Source: Shewanella yunxiaonensis
GTDB lineage: Bacteria > Pseudomonadota > Gammaproteobacteria > Enterobacterales > Shewanellaceae
NCBI RefSeq assembly: GCF_018223345.1
Contig: NZ_CP073587.1
Span: forward strand, 3,597,001 to 3,661,000
Direction of reading: 5' to 3'
DNA length: 64,000 nucleotides
Shown here: piece after piece, positions 16,083 to 25,599 of the stretch
How the letters are laid out: the number at the start of each line of letters is the position of its first letter
Position numbering within the stretch: the first letter of the stretch is position 1
The notes under the pieces: generated by a model
Told to the model about the DNA's origin: nothing
Seen by the model: only the letters and a program-made list of their open reading frames with translations
Database searches by the model: none
Made by a program: the position numbers and the translations under genes

Positions 16083-18191
16083 ATGATCGATTGGACAAGA
16101 AAATTGGCGCAACTGCAAACGGATGCCTCGTTGTTGCCACAGTTGAAAATCTGGCAAAAACAACCACACGACACGCCGCTCGCGCTATTCCAAAAGGCCG
16201 TCATCGTCGCCGCAAACCAAGCGGCACTGGATTATTTTTCCTGTGTTCATACCGAAATCCTCGGGGCAGCATTATACGACTTTGCCCCAAGATTACAGCT
16301 GAATGGTCAAAGCAGTATCGAACAAGCCAGACGCCTGTTTGAAATGGCCGGTGACCAGCCACAAATGCAGGAATGGTTGCACCTGAATCGCGATGGCAAG
16401 GAATTACCCACCCGACTTTATCTATACCCCGTGCACTCAGAGGGTGAGTCGATGGTGCTGGTACGTTTTCAGCATCTCGACCGTCGCAGTCAACCACGAC
16501 AAAGCCGCAACGATGAGTTTGCCGCCATACCTCGCAGCGTGCTGTCTGGCATTCTCGAAGAAAGCGCGGAAGCGGTCGCAATTACTGACAGCCAAAATAT
16601 CGTGCTGGCTGTTAACAAAGCCTTATGCCGTTTATCGGGCTATAGCTCAGGGCAATTGCTGGGCAAATCATTAAAGGTGCTGGAAGTCGCCGACGATATT
16701 CATCAGCAAGAATGCGCCACCGCCTTGCAAGAACGTGATTTTTGGCAGGGCGAAATGTTTAAGCTGAAAGCCGATGGTCAGCAATTCCCAGCATGGCAGA
16801 GCAGTCGCCGTATCATGGCCGATGGAAAGCCTTATATGGTGACCATTTTCAGTGATATCAGTGATCGAAAACGCCTCGAAAGCCGTCTGACTGAACAGGC
16901 CATGTACGATGTACTGACTGGCCTGCCAAATCGCCGGCATATGAAGAAGCTGCTGAATGAGGCGTTGGAATACAATCATAAACGTGCGGATCCTGAACGT
17001 TTATGTGCATTGATGTTCCTTGATCTTAATGGCTTTAAGCATGTGAATGATTGCTTTGGTCATTCGATGGGAGATCGCATTTTGCAACTGGTCGCCGCCC
17101 GCTTAGAGGCCTGTTGCATTGAGATGGCCGATATCGCGCGGATGGGCGGCGATGAATTCACCCTGATCCTGACGGAATGCCAGAATCGGCAGGAGATACG
17201 TTGGTTTGCCGAACAGATAGCGAAGCTGTTTGATACGCCGTTCGAACTTGAAGGCCAGAAATTCTATCTGGGTACCAGTATTGGTATCAGCCTGTTTGAG
17301 GGTGACACCCTCACCGCTTCGCAACTTCTGAGTCAGGCTGACACCGCGATGTACTGTGCCAAACGCAGTAGCGATCACATCATGTTTTATGACAAGAGCA
17401 TGAGTGATGCCGCTGAGCACCGCCTGAAGCTGCTTAATGATCTGCGCCATGCCATGAGCCTGGGGCAGTTCAGTATTTATTATCAGCCCATTGTGCAACT
17501 GAAAGATAATCAGCTACTGGGTGCAGAAGCACTGTTACGCTGGCAGAAGACATCGCACGAGTTACTTGAAGCCGCGGATTTTGTGCCATTGCTGGAAGAA
17601 ACGGGTCTGATTGTCACTGTGGGTAACTGGGTGCTGGAACAAGCCTGCCAACAAGCGGCGCATTGGCGCAAAATGGATTACCCCGAGTTCACCATTTCAG
17701 TGAATGTGTCACCGATGCAGCTGGAGCATCTGGACTTTGTCAAACAAGTCAAAATGACACTGAAAAATTCCGGATTACCGCCGCAAGCGCTGGCACTGGA
17801 GATCACTGAATCGGCACTGTTGAACTATCCGCAACAGGCCCGGAAAACCTTGGAAAAACTGCACAATATGGGCTTGAAGGTAACCATTGACGACTTTGGC
17901 ACCGGTTTCTCCTCGTTGAGCCGCCTGGGTAACATGCCAATTGATGGTCTGAAAATCGATAAAGAATTTGCCGGTCAACTGGAAAACCTTCGCGGGCGCA
18001 AACTGTGTCATGCCATTGTGCAGCTCAGTCAGGCGCTAGAACTGTCTTATGTCGTCGAAGGGATTGAAACTGAACAGCAGAAAGTTGCCTTACAAGGCAT
18101 GGGCGAGGGTAAAGCTCAGGGATTCTTCTTTGGCTATCCGCTGCACCCACAACAGTTTGCCTTGGCGCATTTCCAAAAGCATATCGCCTAA
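16083..18191 (+). CDS. PAS-GGDEF-EAL c-di-GMP signalling protein
   Basis: 702 residues from the ATG at 16083 (GGAG 8 bp upstream); the frame is open 34 codons further. An N-terminal PAS-like region is followed by a second PAS domain with PAC (about 160-280), GGDEF (about 290-450) and EAL (about 460-700). GGDEF is intact (ARMGGDEF) but lacks an RxxD inhibitory site. EAL keeps EALLRW, NVS, EITES, DDFGTG and K residues, so phosphodiesterase activity is likely. No signal peptide or helices: a cytoplasmic sensor of redox, light or a small ligand via PAS. Confidence 0.92.
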   Translation: MIDWTRKLAQLQTDASLLPQLKIWQKQPHDTPLALFQKAVIVAANQAALDYFSCVHTEILGAALYDFAPRLQLNGQSSIEQARRLFEMAGDQPQMQEWLHLNRDGKELPTRLYLYPVHSEGESMVLVRFQHLDRRSQPRQSRNDEFAAIPRSVLSGILEESAEAVAITDSQNIVLAVNKALCRLSGYSSGQLLGKSLKVLEVADDIHQQECATALQERDFWQGEMFKLKADGQQFPAWQSSRRIMADGKPYMVTIFSDISDRKRLESRLTEQAMYDVLTGLPNRRHMKKLLNEALEYNHKRADPERLCALMFLDLNGFKHVNDCFGHSMGDRILQLVAARLEACCIEMADIARMGGDEFTLILTECQNRQEIRWFAEQIAKLFDTPFELEGQKFYLGTSIGISLFEGDTLTASQLLSQADTAMYCAKRSSDHIMFYDKSMSDAAEHRLKLLNDLRHAMSLGQFSIYYQPIVQLKDNQLLGAEALLRWQKTSHELLEAADFVPLLEETGLIVTVGNWVLEQACQQAAHWRKMDYPEFTISVNVSPMQLEHLDFVKQVKMTLKNSGLPPQALALEITESALLNYPQQARKTLEKLHNMGLKVTIDDFGTGFSSLSRLGNMPIDGLKIDKEFAGQLENLRGRKLCHAIVQLSQALELSYVVEGIETEQQKVALQGMGEGKAQGFFFGYPLHPQQFALAHFQKHIA

Positions 18192-18597
18192 TCTCAATTT
18201 GTTGCGACAAGTCAGGGGGAGACAGAAAGCTGCCAGCTTCAGGAAATTCCTGCACAGCTCCCCTGCAAAGCAATGTGCTGGCAGCTCTGACACACCAGAT
18301 CTCGTTGTGGTGCCCGCTAATTAGAAAGTTCTGGCCTTTGAAAAGCCGTGATCGAGATGGGATTTCAGTGGTTTTTCTTAGCGGCAGCCAACTGTTTGAC
18401 GAATCTCTACACAGCCGCGGGATTACATCGCTGAACTTTTAAGCGTTGTCACTTCAAAAAAGCAGAAATCGTCCACACATTTTAAGCCGCCCTTAAGATG
18501 TTGCTGGACATAATCCCGGAGGTTATCTAAATCATTACCACACGTTATTGGTCGCCGCGGCCCGCTTGAGCCGGCAACTGATATTGCAGGAGTCGCC
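18192..18597. other. Intergenic stretch without a recognisable gene
   Basis: 406 bp. It contains GC-rich complementary segments around 18210-18290 (GGGGAGAC with TCCCC; GCTGCCAGC with GCTGGCAGC) that could form a structured 3' region of the upstream mRNA, and a TTAAGCCGCCCTTAA near-palindrome at about 18482. No open frame with a credible start was found. Confidence 0.5.
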
Positions 18598-18900
18598 ATG
18601 TTCCGTCCTTTTTACTGGCAGCAGAAACCTACCATCAGCGCCATCATCGGCACCCTATTGAGTGTGTTGGTATTTTGTCTGACGCTGGTAATATTGCCGG
18701 TGTTATTACTGCTCGGTGCGGCGCTACTGTTTGCGCTAAGTTTGTTTGGCCGACAATACCTAAAACGCCAATTTGCAAAAATGCAGCAGTCACGATTTCA
18801 TGGAAATAAACGCGATATCTACGACTGTGATCCCCATGTTAGCCGTGATAGTACCGTCGCTTGGCAGCCCAAAGGCCGAGTGTTAGAACATCAGGATTGA
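18598..18900 (+). CDS. Small membrane protein, unknown
   Basis: 100 residues, with GGAG 7 bp upstream (CAGGAGTCGCC-ATG). Two closely spaced hydrophobic helices (about 13-34 and 36-50) are followed by a basic, charged tail of about 50 residues. I recognise no family. It overlaps the convergent downstream gene by 10 bp at the 3' end. Confidence 0.68.
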   Translation: MFRPFYWQQKPTISAIIGTLLSVLVFCLTLVILPVLLLLGAALLFALSLFGRQYLKRQFAKMQQSRFHGNKRDIYDCDPHVSRDSTVAWQPKGRVLEHQD

Positions 18901-20303
18901 TCGGCTAATAGCTCTTGCGCGCGCCGCAGTGAACGTTGTTCCGCTTTATCTTTACTCAGCGCCAACACCCGCGCGACTTGTTGTGCCAGAGATTGCCACA
19001 ACGGCTGTAGCACTTGTTGTTCATGCTCATTCGCTCGACCACGCGCTAATTTCAGCCAAGCGGCGGCTTCCACAACATCAATCCGACCAAGACTACCGTC
19101 CGTCAGCGCAATCGCCAGTTCGATCATCGCGGGCACGCTGTGACCATAACGAATAACTTGTCTTAAGTAGCTTTCTGCCTGAGACATATCACTGCCAAAC
19201 GCCTGTTCCTGATTCAGCATATGTTGAGCCCTAGCGAGCATGGCATCTAACTGCCCTTGTTCCGCCGCTTCAGCCAGCCATTGTTCACTGGCACTCAGAT
19301 CCTGCTGACAACCTTCACCGCGCGCCAGCATCAACGACAAATGGTATTGCGCATGGGGATAGCCACTTTTCGCGGCCTGAGCAATGTTGTGATACGCCGC
19401 GGCTAAATCACCCTGCTTATAGTAAAGCACGCCAAGATTTGCCATCGCTTCAGCGTGTTCCTGTGCCGCAGCCGCCGTCAGGTATTTTTCGGCCTGCGCG
19501 ATATCCGCCGTGATATCACCACTGCCCACTAAATAGAAATATCCCAGCAGCGCCATGGCATCGACAACACCGGCTTCCGCAGCGTCTCGAATCAGCTGTT
19601 GTCCGGCCGCAACATCCGCTGCGCCCACATAACCATGTAACAAGGCAACACCATGTTCAAACTTAGCCCGAGAATCGTGTGCTGCCGCCTGCGAAAACCA
19701 GTAAGCCGCCTTGGCAAGATAGGGGATTGCCTGCTGTTTGGGCACATTTTCCTCAGGCTGTAATGCCTGTTCCTGCTGCCGCGCCATTAATGCCTGACTT
19801 TTAAACGACATTCCCAGTAAATACTGCGCTTCGCTGTCATCCTCCATGACCGCGCGGAAACACAGTTCACGCCCACCCATGGCATCAAACTCATCAAACT
19901 GATAAGCCGGCGCATCCTGGCGTCGTAGCAATGGATAGACTAATTCCACCAGCTTTAATAAATCACGAATAGCCTTGCGTGCCAGCTGTTGCAGCTGCGC
20001 TTGTTCCAGGTGATATTTTTCAGGGTGGGCACCGCGGTTACCATCTGCCCGGATGCGGTGCAACGCGCGGGTTATTCGCACATCTATCAGCCGCTGCTGG
20101 TTCAGCTGTTCAATATGGTCATAAAGATTGGGGCCCTCAAAAGTCACCAGCGCCTGCGCCGCTAATAGCGTCGTCAGGCGATGCGCAAAACTGCGGACAT
20201 GTAACAACGACTGGGTTGGGACCTCATCCACATACCGTTTAGCCTTGCGGTATTCTTCTGCCAGAGTTTCCGAGACACCGGCGACGAACTCGATATCGTT
20301 CAC
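18891..20303 (-). CDS. DUF4145-type domain plus Sel1-repeat protein
   Basis: 470 residues, cytoplasmic. The N-terminal 120 residues match a DUF4145-like domain (SLLHVRSFAHRLTTLLA; HRIRADGNRGAHPE). The rest is at least six Sel1/TPR-like repeats (for example AAEAGVVDAMALLGYFYLVG; AAAQEHAEAMANLGVLYY; AAEQGQLDAMLARA). DUF4145 occurs in defence-associated and regulatory proteins, and Sel1 repeats mediate protein contacts. Its function is unknown. It lies 15 bp downstream of the membrane-protein gene on the same strand. Confidence 0.85.
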   Translation of the reverse strand: MNDIEFVAGVSETLAEEYRKAKRYVDEVPTQSLLHVRSFAHRLTTLLAAQALVTFEGPNLYDHIEQLNQQRLIDVRITRALHRIRADGNRGAHPEKYHLEQAQLQQLARKAIRDLLKLVELVYPLLRRQDAPAYQFDEFDAMGGRELCFRAVMEDDSEAQYLLGMSFKSQALMARQQEQALQPEENVPKQQAIPYLAKAAYWFSQAAAHDSRAKFEHGVALLHGYVGAADVAAGQQLIRDAAEAGVVDAMALLGYFYLVGSGDITADIAQAEKYLTAAAAQEHAEAMANLGVLYYKQGDLAAAYHNIAQAAKSGYPHAQYHLSLMLARGEGCQQDLSASEQWLAEAAEQGQLDAMLARAQHMLNQEQAFGSDMSQAESYLRQVIRYGHSVPAMIELAIALTDGSLGRIDVVEAAAWLKLARGRANEHEQQVLQPLWQSLAQQVARVLALSKDKAEQRSLRRAQELLADQS

Positions 20304-20318
20304 TCTGGCTCCTGTAAT

Positions 20319-21020
20319 TTAGGCAGGTTGACGACTGACCCGGTACAGACGGAACAGCGCCACATTGACATAGAGGCTGATAAAACCGGTGATACTTTCC
20401 ACCACCAGCCGCAACACCATCGGGGCTTGCTCTACCGTTGACGAAATCAGGCTGCCTACCAGCACCAATGGAAAATATAGCAACAGCACCAGTAAGGTTC
20501 TGCCAGTCACACCTTGGCTAAAAACAAAACTGGCCTTAATTGCCTGCAATGGTGACAGTCGCTCCACCACCACCATAAAATTGACATAAGACAGGCGGGC
20601 AAACAGATACAAACTGATGCCCAGACCAATAACACCGAGAGGGCCTAACGCTGAAAGCAACACCACCGGCGCGGCGATGGCCATACCGGAAAACACACCA
20701 GCTACCATCAACCACGGCAAAAATGGCAGACTATTTTTCAACACTGCAAAAACACTCGGCTGATAGCCTTCGGTGCGCAGTTCCATAAACAGCGTTAATG
20801 ACGCGATTAACAACGAAAAGACTAAAAACAGTAACAAGGTTGCCAGAATGTGCGGTACGCCAATTTGCGGCGCTTTGGGATCCATCGCCGCAAACTCCGC
20901 ACCTAACCATAACTGAATGCCTACTTGCACCATCAGTATCGGCAACGTCAATGCGGCCAACTGCAACAGATGATTACGGAAAAAATAAAACGCTTCAGAA
21001 AGAATGGCTGAAAAAGGCAT
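20319..21020 (-). CDS. YciC-like inner-membrane protein
   Basis: 233 residues with about five or six helices and the N-terminal AFYFFRNHLLQLAALTLPIL segment resembling the YciC/UPF0259 family. The cytoplasmic PLQAIKASFVFSQG segment is also like that family. Function unknown. It lies just upstream of the Sel1-repeat gene, probably in the same transcript. Confidence 0.75.
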   Translation of the reverse strand: MPFSAILSEAFYFFRNHLLQLAALTLPILMVQVGIQLWLGAEFAAMDPKAPQIGVPHILATLLLFLVFSLLIASLTLFMELRTEGYQPSVFAVLKNSLPFLPWLMVAGVFSGMAIAAPVVLLSALGPLGVIGLGISLYLFARLSYVNFMVVVERLSPLQAIKASFVFSQGVTGRTLLVLLLYFPLVLVGSLISSTVEQAPMVLRLVVESITGFISLYVNVALFRLYRVSRQPA

Positions 21021-21200
21021 GTAACGTTCTCAACAGCGACAGTAATAAAGGGAGATTGTGAGCGTAGGATACCGAAAATTGGCGGCTAATGCACCGCAGA
21101 AATGGCGCTTGCTGCGGCTTTTAAGGACGGAAAAGCCGTGCATCAACGGCAACAATGTGCGTAGAATAATTACCATTGTCACGTAATCAAGGAATCATTT

Positions 21201-21737
21201 ATGAAAGGCCCTCTTTTAGCTGCGACGGCATTGGTGCTCGCACTGCCGGTACATGCAGGTCTGCTGGATAATCTGAAAACTCAGGCACAGCAAGCCGTTG
21301 CCACCACCGCCACCACTACGCCAACCACTACCACTGCCACCCAAAGCACCGGTCTGGTAGACAGCGTCATGTCGCAACTTAACCTTAATCAAACCCAGGC
21401 CGAAGGTGGTCTCGGCAGTTTGCTGACATTGGCGCAGTCCAATCTGGGGACGTCGCAGTTCTCGCAGATCACTGACGCGATCCCCAATGCCAGTAGCTTG
21501 ATGTCTGCCGTGCCAGCCACAGATAGCAGTTCAGGGATGACCGGTTTGTTATCAAAAGCCGGGAGTCTTGGGACTTCCCTGCAAGGAAGTGCGATGGTTT
21601 ATGATGCATTTTCGAAGTTGGGCATTTCCAAGGATTTGGTCGCACCAATGGCAGAAATTCTGAAAAATTATCTGCAGAGTAGTGGTGGTGATAGCACTGC
21701 ATCACTGCTGACACAAGGACTGGGGGCATTGTTGTAA
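21201..21737 (+). CDS. DUF2780-type exported protein
   Basis: 178 residues with a signal peptide ending at VHA-G (about residue 20), then a Thr/Ala-rich linker (TTATTTPTTTT, about 33-46). The Gly/Leu/Ser-rich domain has GGLGSLLTLAQSNLGTSQFSQI and a C-terminal SLLTQGLGALL, resembling DUF2780 (VcgC/VcgE). Function unknown. RBS AAGGAAT upstream. Confidence 0.75.
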   Translation: MKGPLLAATALVLALPVHAGLLDNLKTQAQQAVATTATTTPTTTTATQSTGLVDSVMSQLNLNQTQAEGGLGSLLTLAQSNLGTSQFSQITDAIPNASSLMSAVPATDSSSGMTGLLSKAGSLGTSLQGSAMVYDAFSKLGISKDLVAPMAEILKNYLQSSGGDSTASLLTQGLGALL

Positions 21738-21799
21738 GGGAACTCACGCGCCTCAGTTCATTCTAATGAGTTACCGGTAGCGAGTATGGAAGTAACAGA

Positions 21800-22255
21800 A
21801 TGATCGCCAAACTAAAACAGTTTCTGAAAGAGTTTCAGGATATCCCTGATCCGCAACAACAAGCACACAGTATCAATCTGGCCGCCGCCTGCATGTTGTT
21901 GGAAGTGGTATATGCCGATGAAAAACTGGATGGCGCCGAGGCGCGCTTATTGCCAGAGGTGCTAGAGCAAAATCTGGGGATTAGCGCCACCGATTGCAGT
22001 ACGCTATTGGAAGAGGCCAAACGCAACCGCAATAATGCGACCTCACTGTTTCAGTTTACCTCAATCATCAACGAAAATTTCAGCTTGGAGCAAAAGCAGC
22101 AGTTAGTCCTGTCGATGTGGCAACTTGCCTATGCTGATGGCGAACTGTGTCGTTATGAAGACCAGATCATCCGCCGCAGTGCTGATCTGTTGTATCTGAA
22201 ACACTCGGAGCTGATCCAGTTACGAAATCGCGCGATTGAAAACCCGGGGCACTAG
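21800..22255 (+). CDS. TerB-family protein
   Basis: 151 residues, soluble and helical. Two TerB signature segments carry acidic metal-binding residues: VVYADEKLDGAEARLLPEVL and LAYADGELCRYEDQIIRRSADLL. TerB domains occur in tellurite-resistance operons and many unrelated single genes. There is no ter operon here, so a role in tellurite resistance is not implied. Confidence 0.88.
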   Translation: MIAKLKQFLKEFQDIPDPQQQAHSINLAAACMLLEVVYADEKLDGAEARLLPEVLEQNLGISATDCSTLLEEAKRNRNNATSLFQFTSIINENFSLEQKQQLVLSMWQLAYADGELCRYEDQIIRRSADLLYLKHSELIQLRNRAIENPGH

Positions 22256-22359
22256 TCCTCTAACTGTGTGATAACGATTTTCTCAGATATGGAGGCGACT
22301 ATTGCCGCCATTCCAATCCTTAATCACCACTAGCAGAGCCTGGATGAGTTTTGAACCAC

Positions 22360-23616
22360 TCAGGAAGCAGCCATCGGCGGCAGGGTTGGCCGACGCAACT
22401 TCAGCTGCAGCCACAACAATGGCAGCAATACCAGCATCAGCACCATGGCGTAAAACATCGCACTCGCCAATGCCACACCAAGTATCAAACACATCACCGC
22501 GCTGAGCAGTGCCCATGGCCGATAGCGTTTGCTCAGTAATCTCACCGCCGCCAACATTGACAGCAAGTAGATGATCACAAACACACCATTTGCCCAAGAG
22601 ATTAGCTGATCCAGACGGGTATCAGTCAGGAAATTCGCCAGCAACACCAGCGCCATCAACGATAGCATCATAACCAGCGCGCGCACCGGAACCTGAAACT
22701 GGTTGCGAGGGGCAAACCAGCGGGGAGTAATGCCCTGCTCACTGAAACTGCTGAGTAAGCGCGCCACACTTGCGGCATAGACATTGGTAGTGGCTAAACC
22801 ACTGGCGATCCCAAGGACACCAATCACTTGGACGCCATGCCCGCCCAACAAGGTGTCGAACGCCCCCATCATCGCTAATGGCGCATCAGATTGCACCGGT
22901 AACAACAGCCAGGTACAGGCCAAATATATGGTCCCCACCAGTAAGGTGCCGATCATCATCGCCGGGATAAAGTCTTTTGCAGGATTACGAAAATCAGCAG
23001 TGAGATGGGTCATTGCCTCAACCCCCAAAAAGCTCCAGAACGCGATTCCCATGGCTTGCAGTACGCCGTTGGTATTCAGTGCCGCTTCCGGCCGCTGAAA
23101 TTGGGCGGCATGACCGACGCCGCTGCCAAACATCAGCACCACGACGACGACGATGCAAAGTGTCAGCGTGAACTGTGCTTTAGCCGATACCTGAATGCCT
23201 CGCAGGTTCAGCCCCAATAACACTAACAACACCATCAGCTCACACGCGAGCTGCCCCCACCCGGTGATGGGCACCATCGCCTGAAAGAATTGGAAGGTCA
23301 TCATAATCGCTGCGGGGGCACCAATGGGCACAATCAGCAAAAAGCTCAAGCCCACTGCGCGACCTAATAGCCGGCCAAACGCTTTTTCCACAAAAAATGC
23401 GGGACCGGCCGCATGCGGAAACTGTGCGCCCAATTGAGCAAAAACCACCGTGATAGGAATGATTGCCAGCGTCAGTAACGCCCAAGCCAGCAGCGCACCA
23501 TGTCCCGCCATTTTGACGGTCATTTGCGGCAGAATAAACACGCCAGTCCCCAGCAAAGTCGTTGCCATCAGCCCCGCCCCTTGCCAGCGTCCTATAGTTC
23601 CTGAAGTCGAATTCAT
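22360..23616 (-). CDS. yjeH: YjeH-type L-methionine/branched-chain amino acid exporter
   Basis: 418 residues from the ATG at 23616, the same length as E. coli YjeH; the longer frame adds 22 unlikely residues. It is an APC-superfamily transporter with about 12 helices. The first helix has GTGVFILPQM, typical of the family. YjeH exports methionine and branched-chain amino acids. A divergent Lrp/AsnC-type gene 146 bp away is the likely regulator, a common pairing for amino acid exporters. Confidence 0.88.
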   Translation of the reverse strand: MNSTSGTIGRWQGAGLMATTLLGTGVFILPQMTVKMAGHGALLAWALLTLAIIPITVVFAQLGAQFPHAAGPAFFVEKAFGRLLGRAVGLSFLLIVPIGAPAAIMMTFQFFQAMVPITGWGQLACELMVLLVLLGLNLRGIQVSAKAQFTLTLCIVVVVVLMFGSGVGHAAQFQRPEAALNTNGVLQAMGIAFWSFLGVEAMTHLTADFRNPAKDFIPAMMIGTLLVGTIYLACTWLLLPVQSDAPLAMMGAFDTLLGGHGVQVIGVLGIASGLATTNVYAASVARLLSSFSEQGITPRWFAPRNQFQVPVRALVMMLSLMALVLLANFLTDTRLDQLISWANGVFVIIYLLSMLAAVRLLSKRYRPWALLSAVMCLILGVALASAMFYAMVLMLVLLPLLWLQLKLRRPTLPPMAAS

Positions 23617-23762
23617 CTGATAAATTAATGCCTGTGGGTATACCAGCAGTATAGTGATTTCATCACAAACAAACTGTGCCAATGCACCACAATAAATGCC
23701 GTTTTTGCCGACGGAATGACGGCGACACTACAAAAAATCAGTAGTTTCATAGGATAGACGCA

Positions 23763-24194
23763 ATGGATAAATTTGATCAGGCGATTATTAGTGCCCTACG
23801 GCAAAATGCGCGCAAAAGCGTATCCACCATTGCGGAGGAGATCAGCCTGTCGCGCAGTGCCGTGTCAGAACGGCTGAAAAAACTGGAACAGAATGGCATT
23901 ATTCGCGGCTATCAGATACTGCTCAGTGAGTCGCAAAAAGCAGGGGTGAGTGCCTATTTTGAAATTCAACATCAGCGCCGTACCTGTGCTGACATCGCCC
24001 ATCTGTTTCAAGCCATTCCAGAAGTAGTGACTTGTCATGGCATTTCTGGCGACATGGATTTACTGGTTTACGTTAAAACCCCGTCAATGCAACGACTGCA
24101 TGAAATTCGCGAGGCTATCGAGTCTCATCCGGCCATCTGCAAAATCAAAACCCATGTCGTGATGAGCGAGTGGATCAACAATCGCCCGGAATGA
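23763..24194 (+). CDS. Lrp/AsnC-family transcriptional regulator
   Basis: 143 residues: N-terminal helix-turn-helix (about 4-55, DKFDQAIISALRQNARKSVSTIAEEISLS split over two helices) and a C-terminal RAM domain (about 65-140, HGISGDMDLLVYVKT). Lrp-type proteins bind amino acids as octamers. Its divergence from the yjeH-like exporter suggests amino acid-induced export. Confidence 0.92.
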   Translation: MDKFDQAIISALRQNARKSVSTIAEEISLSRSAVSERLKKLEQNGIIRGYQILLSESQKAGVSAYFEIQHQRRTCADIAHLFQAIPEVVTCHGISGDMDLLVYVKTPSMQRLHEIREAIESHPAICKIKTHVVMSEWINNRPE

Positions 24195-24204
24195 ATGACT
24201 GACA

Positions 24205-24636
24205 CTAACACATATTGCGATGCTGGCTACGCCGCTGGTTTCGCAACGTGACTAGCTGTTGTGACAGTTGCTGCATCAATGCCAGTTGCTGTTGCTGTCC
24301 GGCATCCAACATTTCTGCAGACACACACTGGCTCAGCCGGCTGCCGATACTGATAATCAACTCCTCACCCTGACTGAGCTGCTGTTGAGTGGCTTTGACA
24401 AACAATAGTCGATAGGCGCTGAAGAACAGCGCCACCATTACCCCGTCATGCCACGCTTCGGCATCAAGCTCTTGTTCAGAACTGGCTAGCGCTACTACCA
24501 GATTCGACACAGTATCGAGCGACGTCGCACCGGTGAGCAGTTGCCGTATTATCGATTCAGTCTGCAACCTGCCACTGAGTTTCTCTGCCAGTTGCGCCTT
24601 ATGCCATTGTTGACCCACCGAGGAAATGACTGTCAT
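24205..24636 (-). CDS. Hypothetical protein of the TorD locus
   Basis: 143 residues, soluble, helical, Gln/Leu-rich. It begins 2 bp after the TorD-like gene, so it is translationally coupled and probably acts with the same respiratory enzyme. I recognise no domain. It is present only as this downstream partner. Confidence 0.7.
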   Translation of the reverse strand: MTVISSVGQQWHKAQLAEKLSGRLQTESIIRQLLTGATSLDTVSNLVVALASSEQELDAEAWHDGVMVALFFSAYRLLFVKATQQQLSQGEELIISIGSRLSQCVSAEMLDAGQQQQLALMQQLSQQLVTLRNQRRSQHRNMC

Positions 24637-24638
24637 GG

Positions 24639-25307
24639 TTATCGATACAGCTTACGTTGAACAACAAGCACACCCAGCGCTTCAGCAAGTGTGCGCAAAT
24701 ATACTTGCGCCAGATGGGCTATTGCTCGATAGAAGGCAGTATTGGCATGCTGCTCCGCCAAACTCAGGCAGCGCCCCCCCCAAGGTAACAGGTGTTCCTG
24801 TAACAGTTCTATAGCTGCACTTTGCTTAAATTCATCTTCAGAATTCCCTGCCAGTTGTTCAAAAAGGTAGGCAAGTGTGACCATAATCAGACCAATATGA
24901 TCTACCGGTTCATGCTTTTGGCAATCAACCTGGATCGCGTGTTTTGCATAAAATTGTGTAAGTTTGGCGGTAGAACGATCAAATAAAATCTGGGATTCGC
25001 ACAAATAGATCGAGCCCCACGGCGCCGCTATCGGTTCACCGGGTCCAAAGAATAGGCGGCCAAAATCCAGTTTTAATTTTACTAACTGCTCTTCGCTACT
25101 ATCCCAGTCGGCTAACGCATGTGCGAGCGCTTCCAACGCCTGTCTCTCGTCGCTTGATGAAGCCAGAATTGGCCATGTGAGCGCTAACTTTTGTTCCTTA
25201 AAATCGTCAATTAATTCCCTTTCTGGATATTGATGTAACAAATATCCCAGGACGTTAGCTAATGCCCCCCAAGTTGCATAGGTGTCAGAGGAAATATTTA
25301 ACTGCAT
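24639..25307 (-). CDS. TorD/DmsD-family chaperone for a molybdoenzyme
   Basis: 222 residues, all-helical TorD fold. The family motif region is FGRLFFGPGEPIAAPWGSIYL and CESQILFD, with EPVDHIGLIMVTLAYLFEQLA in the second half (the ExPDH-type block). TorD proteins bind the Tat leader and insert molybdopterin into one specific enzyme. RBS GGGGTG is 5 bp upstream. The partner enzyme gene is absent; only a possible C-terminal remnant lies upstream. Confidence 0.88.
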   Translation of the reverse strand: MQLNISSDTYATWGALANVLGYLLHQYPERELIDDFKEQKLALTWPILASSSDERQALEALAHALADWDSSEEQLVKLKLDFGRLFFGPGEPIAAPWGSIYLCESQILFDRSTAKLTQFYAKHAIQVDCQKHEPVDHIGLIMVTLAYLFEQLAGNSEDEFKQSAAIELLQEHLLPWGGRCLSLAEQHANTAFYRAIAHLAQVYLRTLAEALGVLVVQRKLYR

Positions 25308-25326
25308 GTTTCACCCCGCTAGTTAG

Positions 25327-25354
25327 AAGACGGGCGAAAACGCTCGCCCGTCTT
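25327..25354. terminator. Terminator hairpin between remnant ORF and TorD gene
   Basis: Ten-bp stem AAGACGGGCG (25327-25336)/CGCCCGTCTT (25345-25354), loop AAAACGCT. It follows the stop codon of the remnant frame by 7 bp on the minus strand and precedes the TorD ribosome-binding site. Confidence 0.75.
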
Positions 25355-25361
25355 GGATCAG

Positions 25362-25559
25362 TTAGACTTCTGGCGTGTTCAGCACTGAACCTGCGCCGCT
25401 TCCTGACGGTTGTCCATGGATATTGGCTTTCAATATCAAACTAGGGGTGGTAATGGACTGTGAGGGTAACGGTGCAATGTGGGCATCGCCCTCGCCATAT
25501 TTTGCCTTGAGATTTTGCCCCCGCCTGCTATCGTCAAATTCCCGATGTCGATAACGGAA
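25362..25559 (-). pseudogene. Possible C-terminal remnant of the missing molybdoenzyme
   Basis: On the minus strand a frame is open for 65 codons and stops at 25362. It has no ATG or GTG before residue 40 and a TGA directly upstream (25560-25562). Its end reads plausibly as protein (LILKANIHGQPSGSGAG, then SVLNTPEV). It is followed by a strong terminator and then the TorD gene, where a catalytic subunit would be expected after nrfD. That it is the tail of a molybdopterin enzyme is inferred from position, not from a recognised motif. Confidence 0.4.
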
Positions 25560-25574
25560 TCAAGGCAACAAAAA

Positions 25575-25599
25575 GCCACCTGCGTGCTCAACAGGTGGC
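25575..25599 (-). terminator. Rho-independent terminator after nrfD
   Basis: On the minus strand: stem GCCACCTG/CAGGTGGC (25592-25599 with 25575-25582), then TTTTTGTTG. It lies about 150 bp after the NrfD stop codon and would close the nrfBCD-like transcript. Confidence 0.8.

Noticed and set aside
21800..22255. TerB gene as part of a tellurite-resistance or ter stress system
   Set aside because: No terC, terD, terZ or related gene lies nearby. It is a lone TerB-domain gene.
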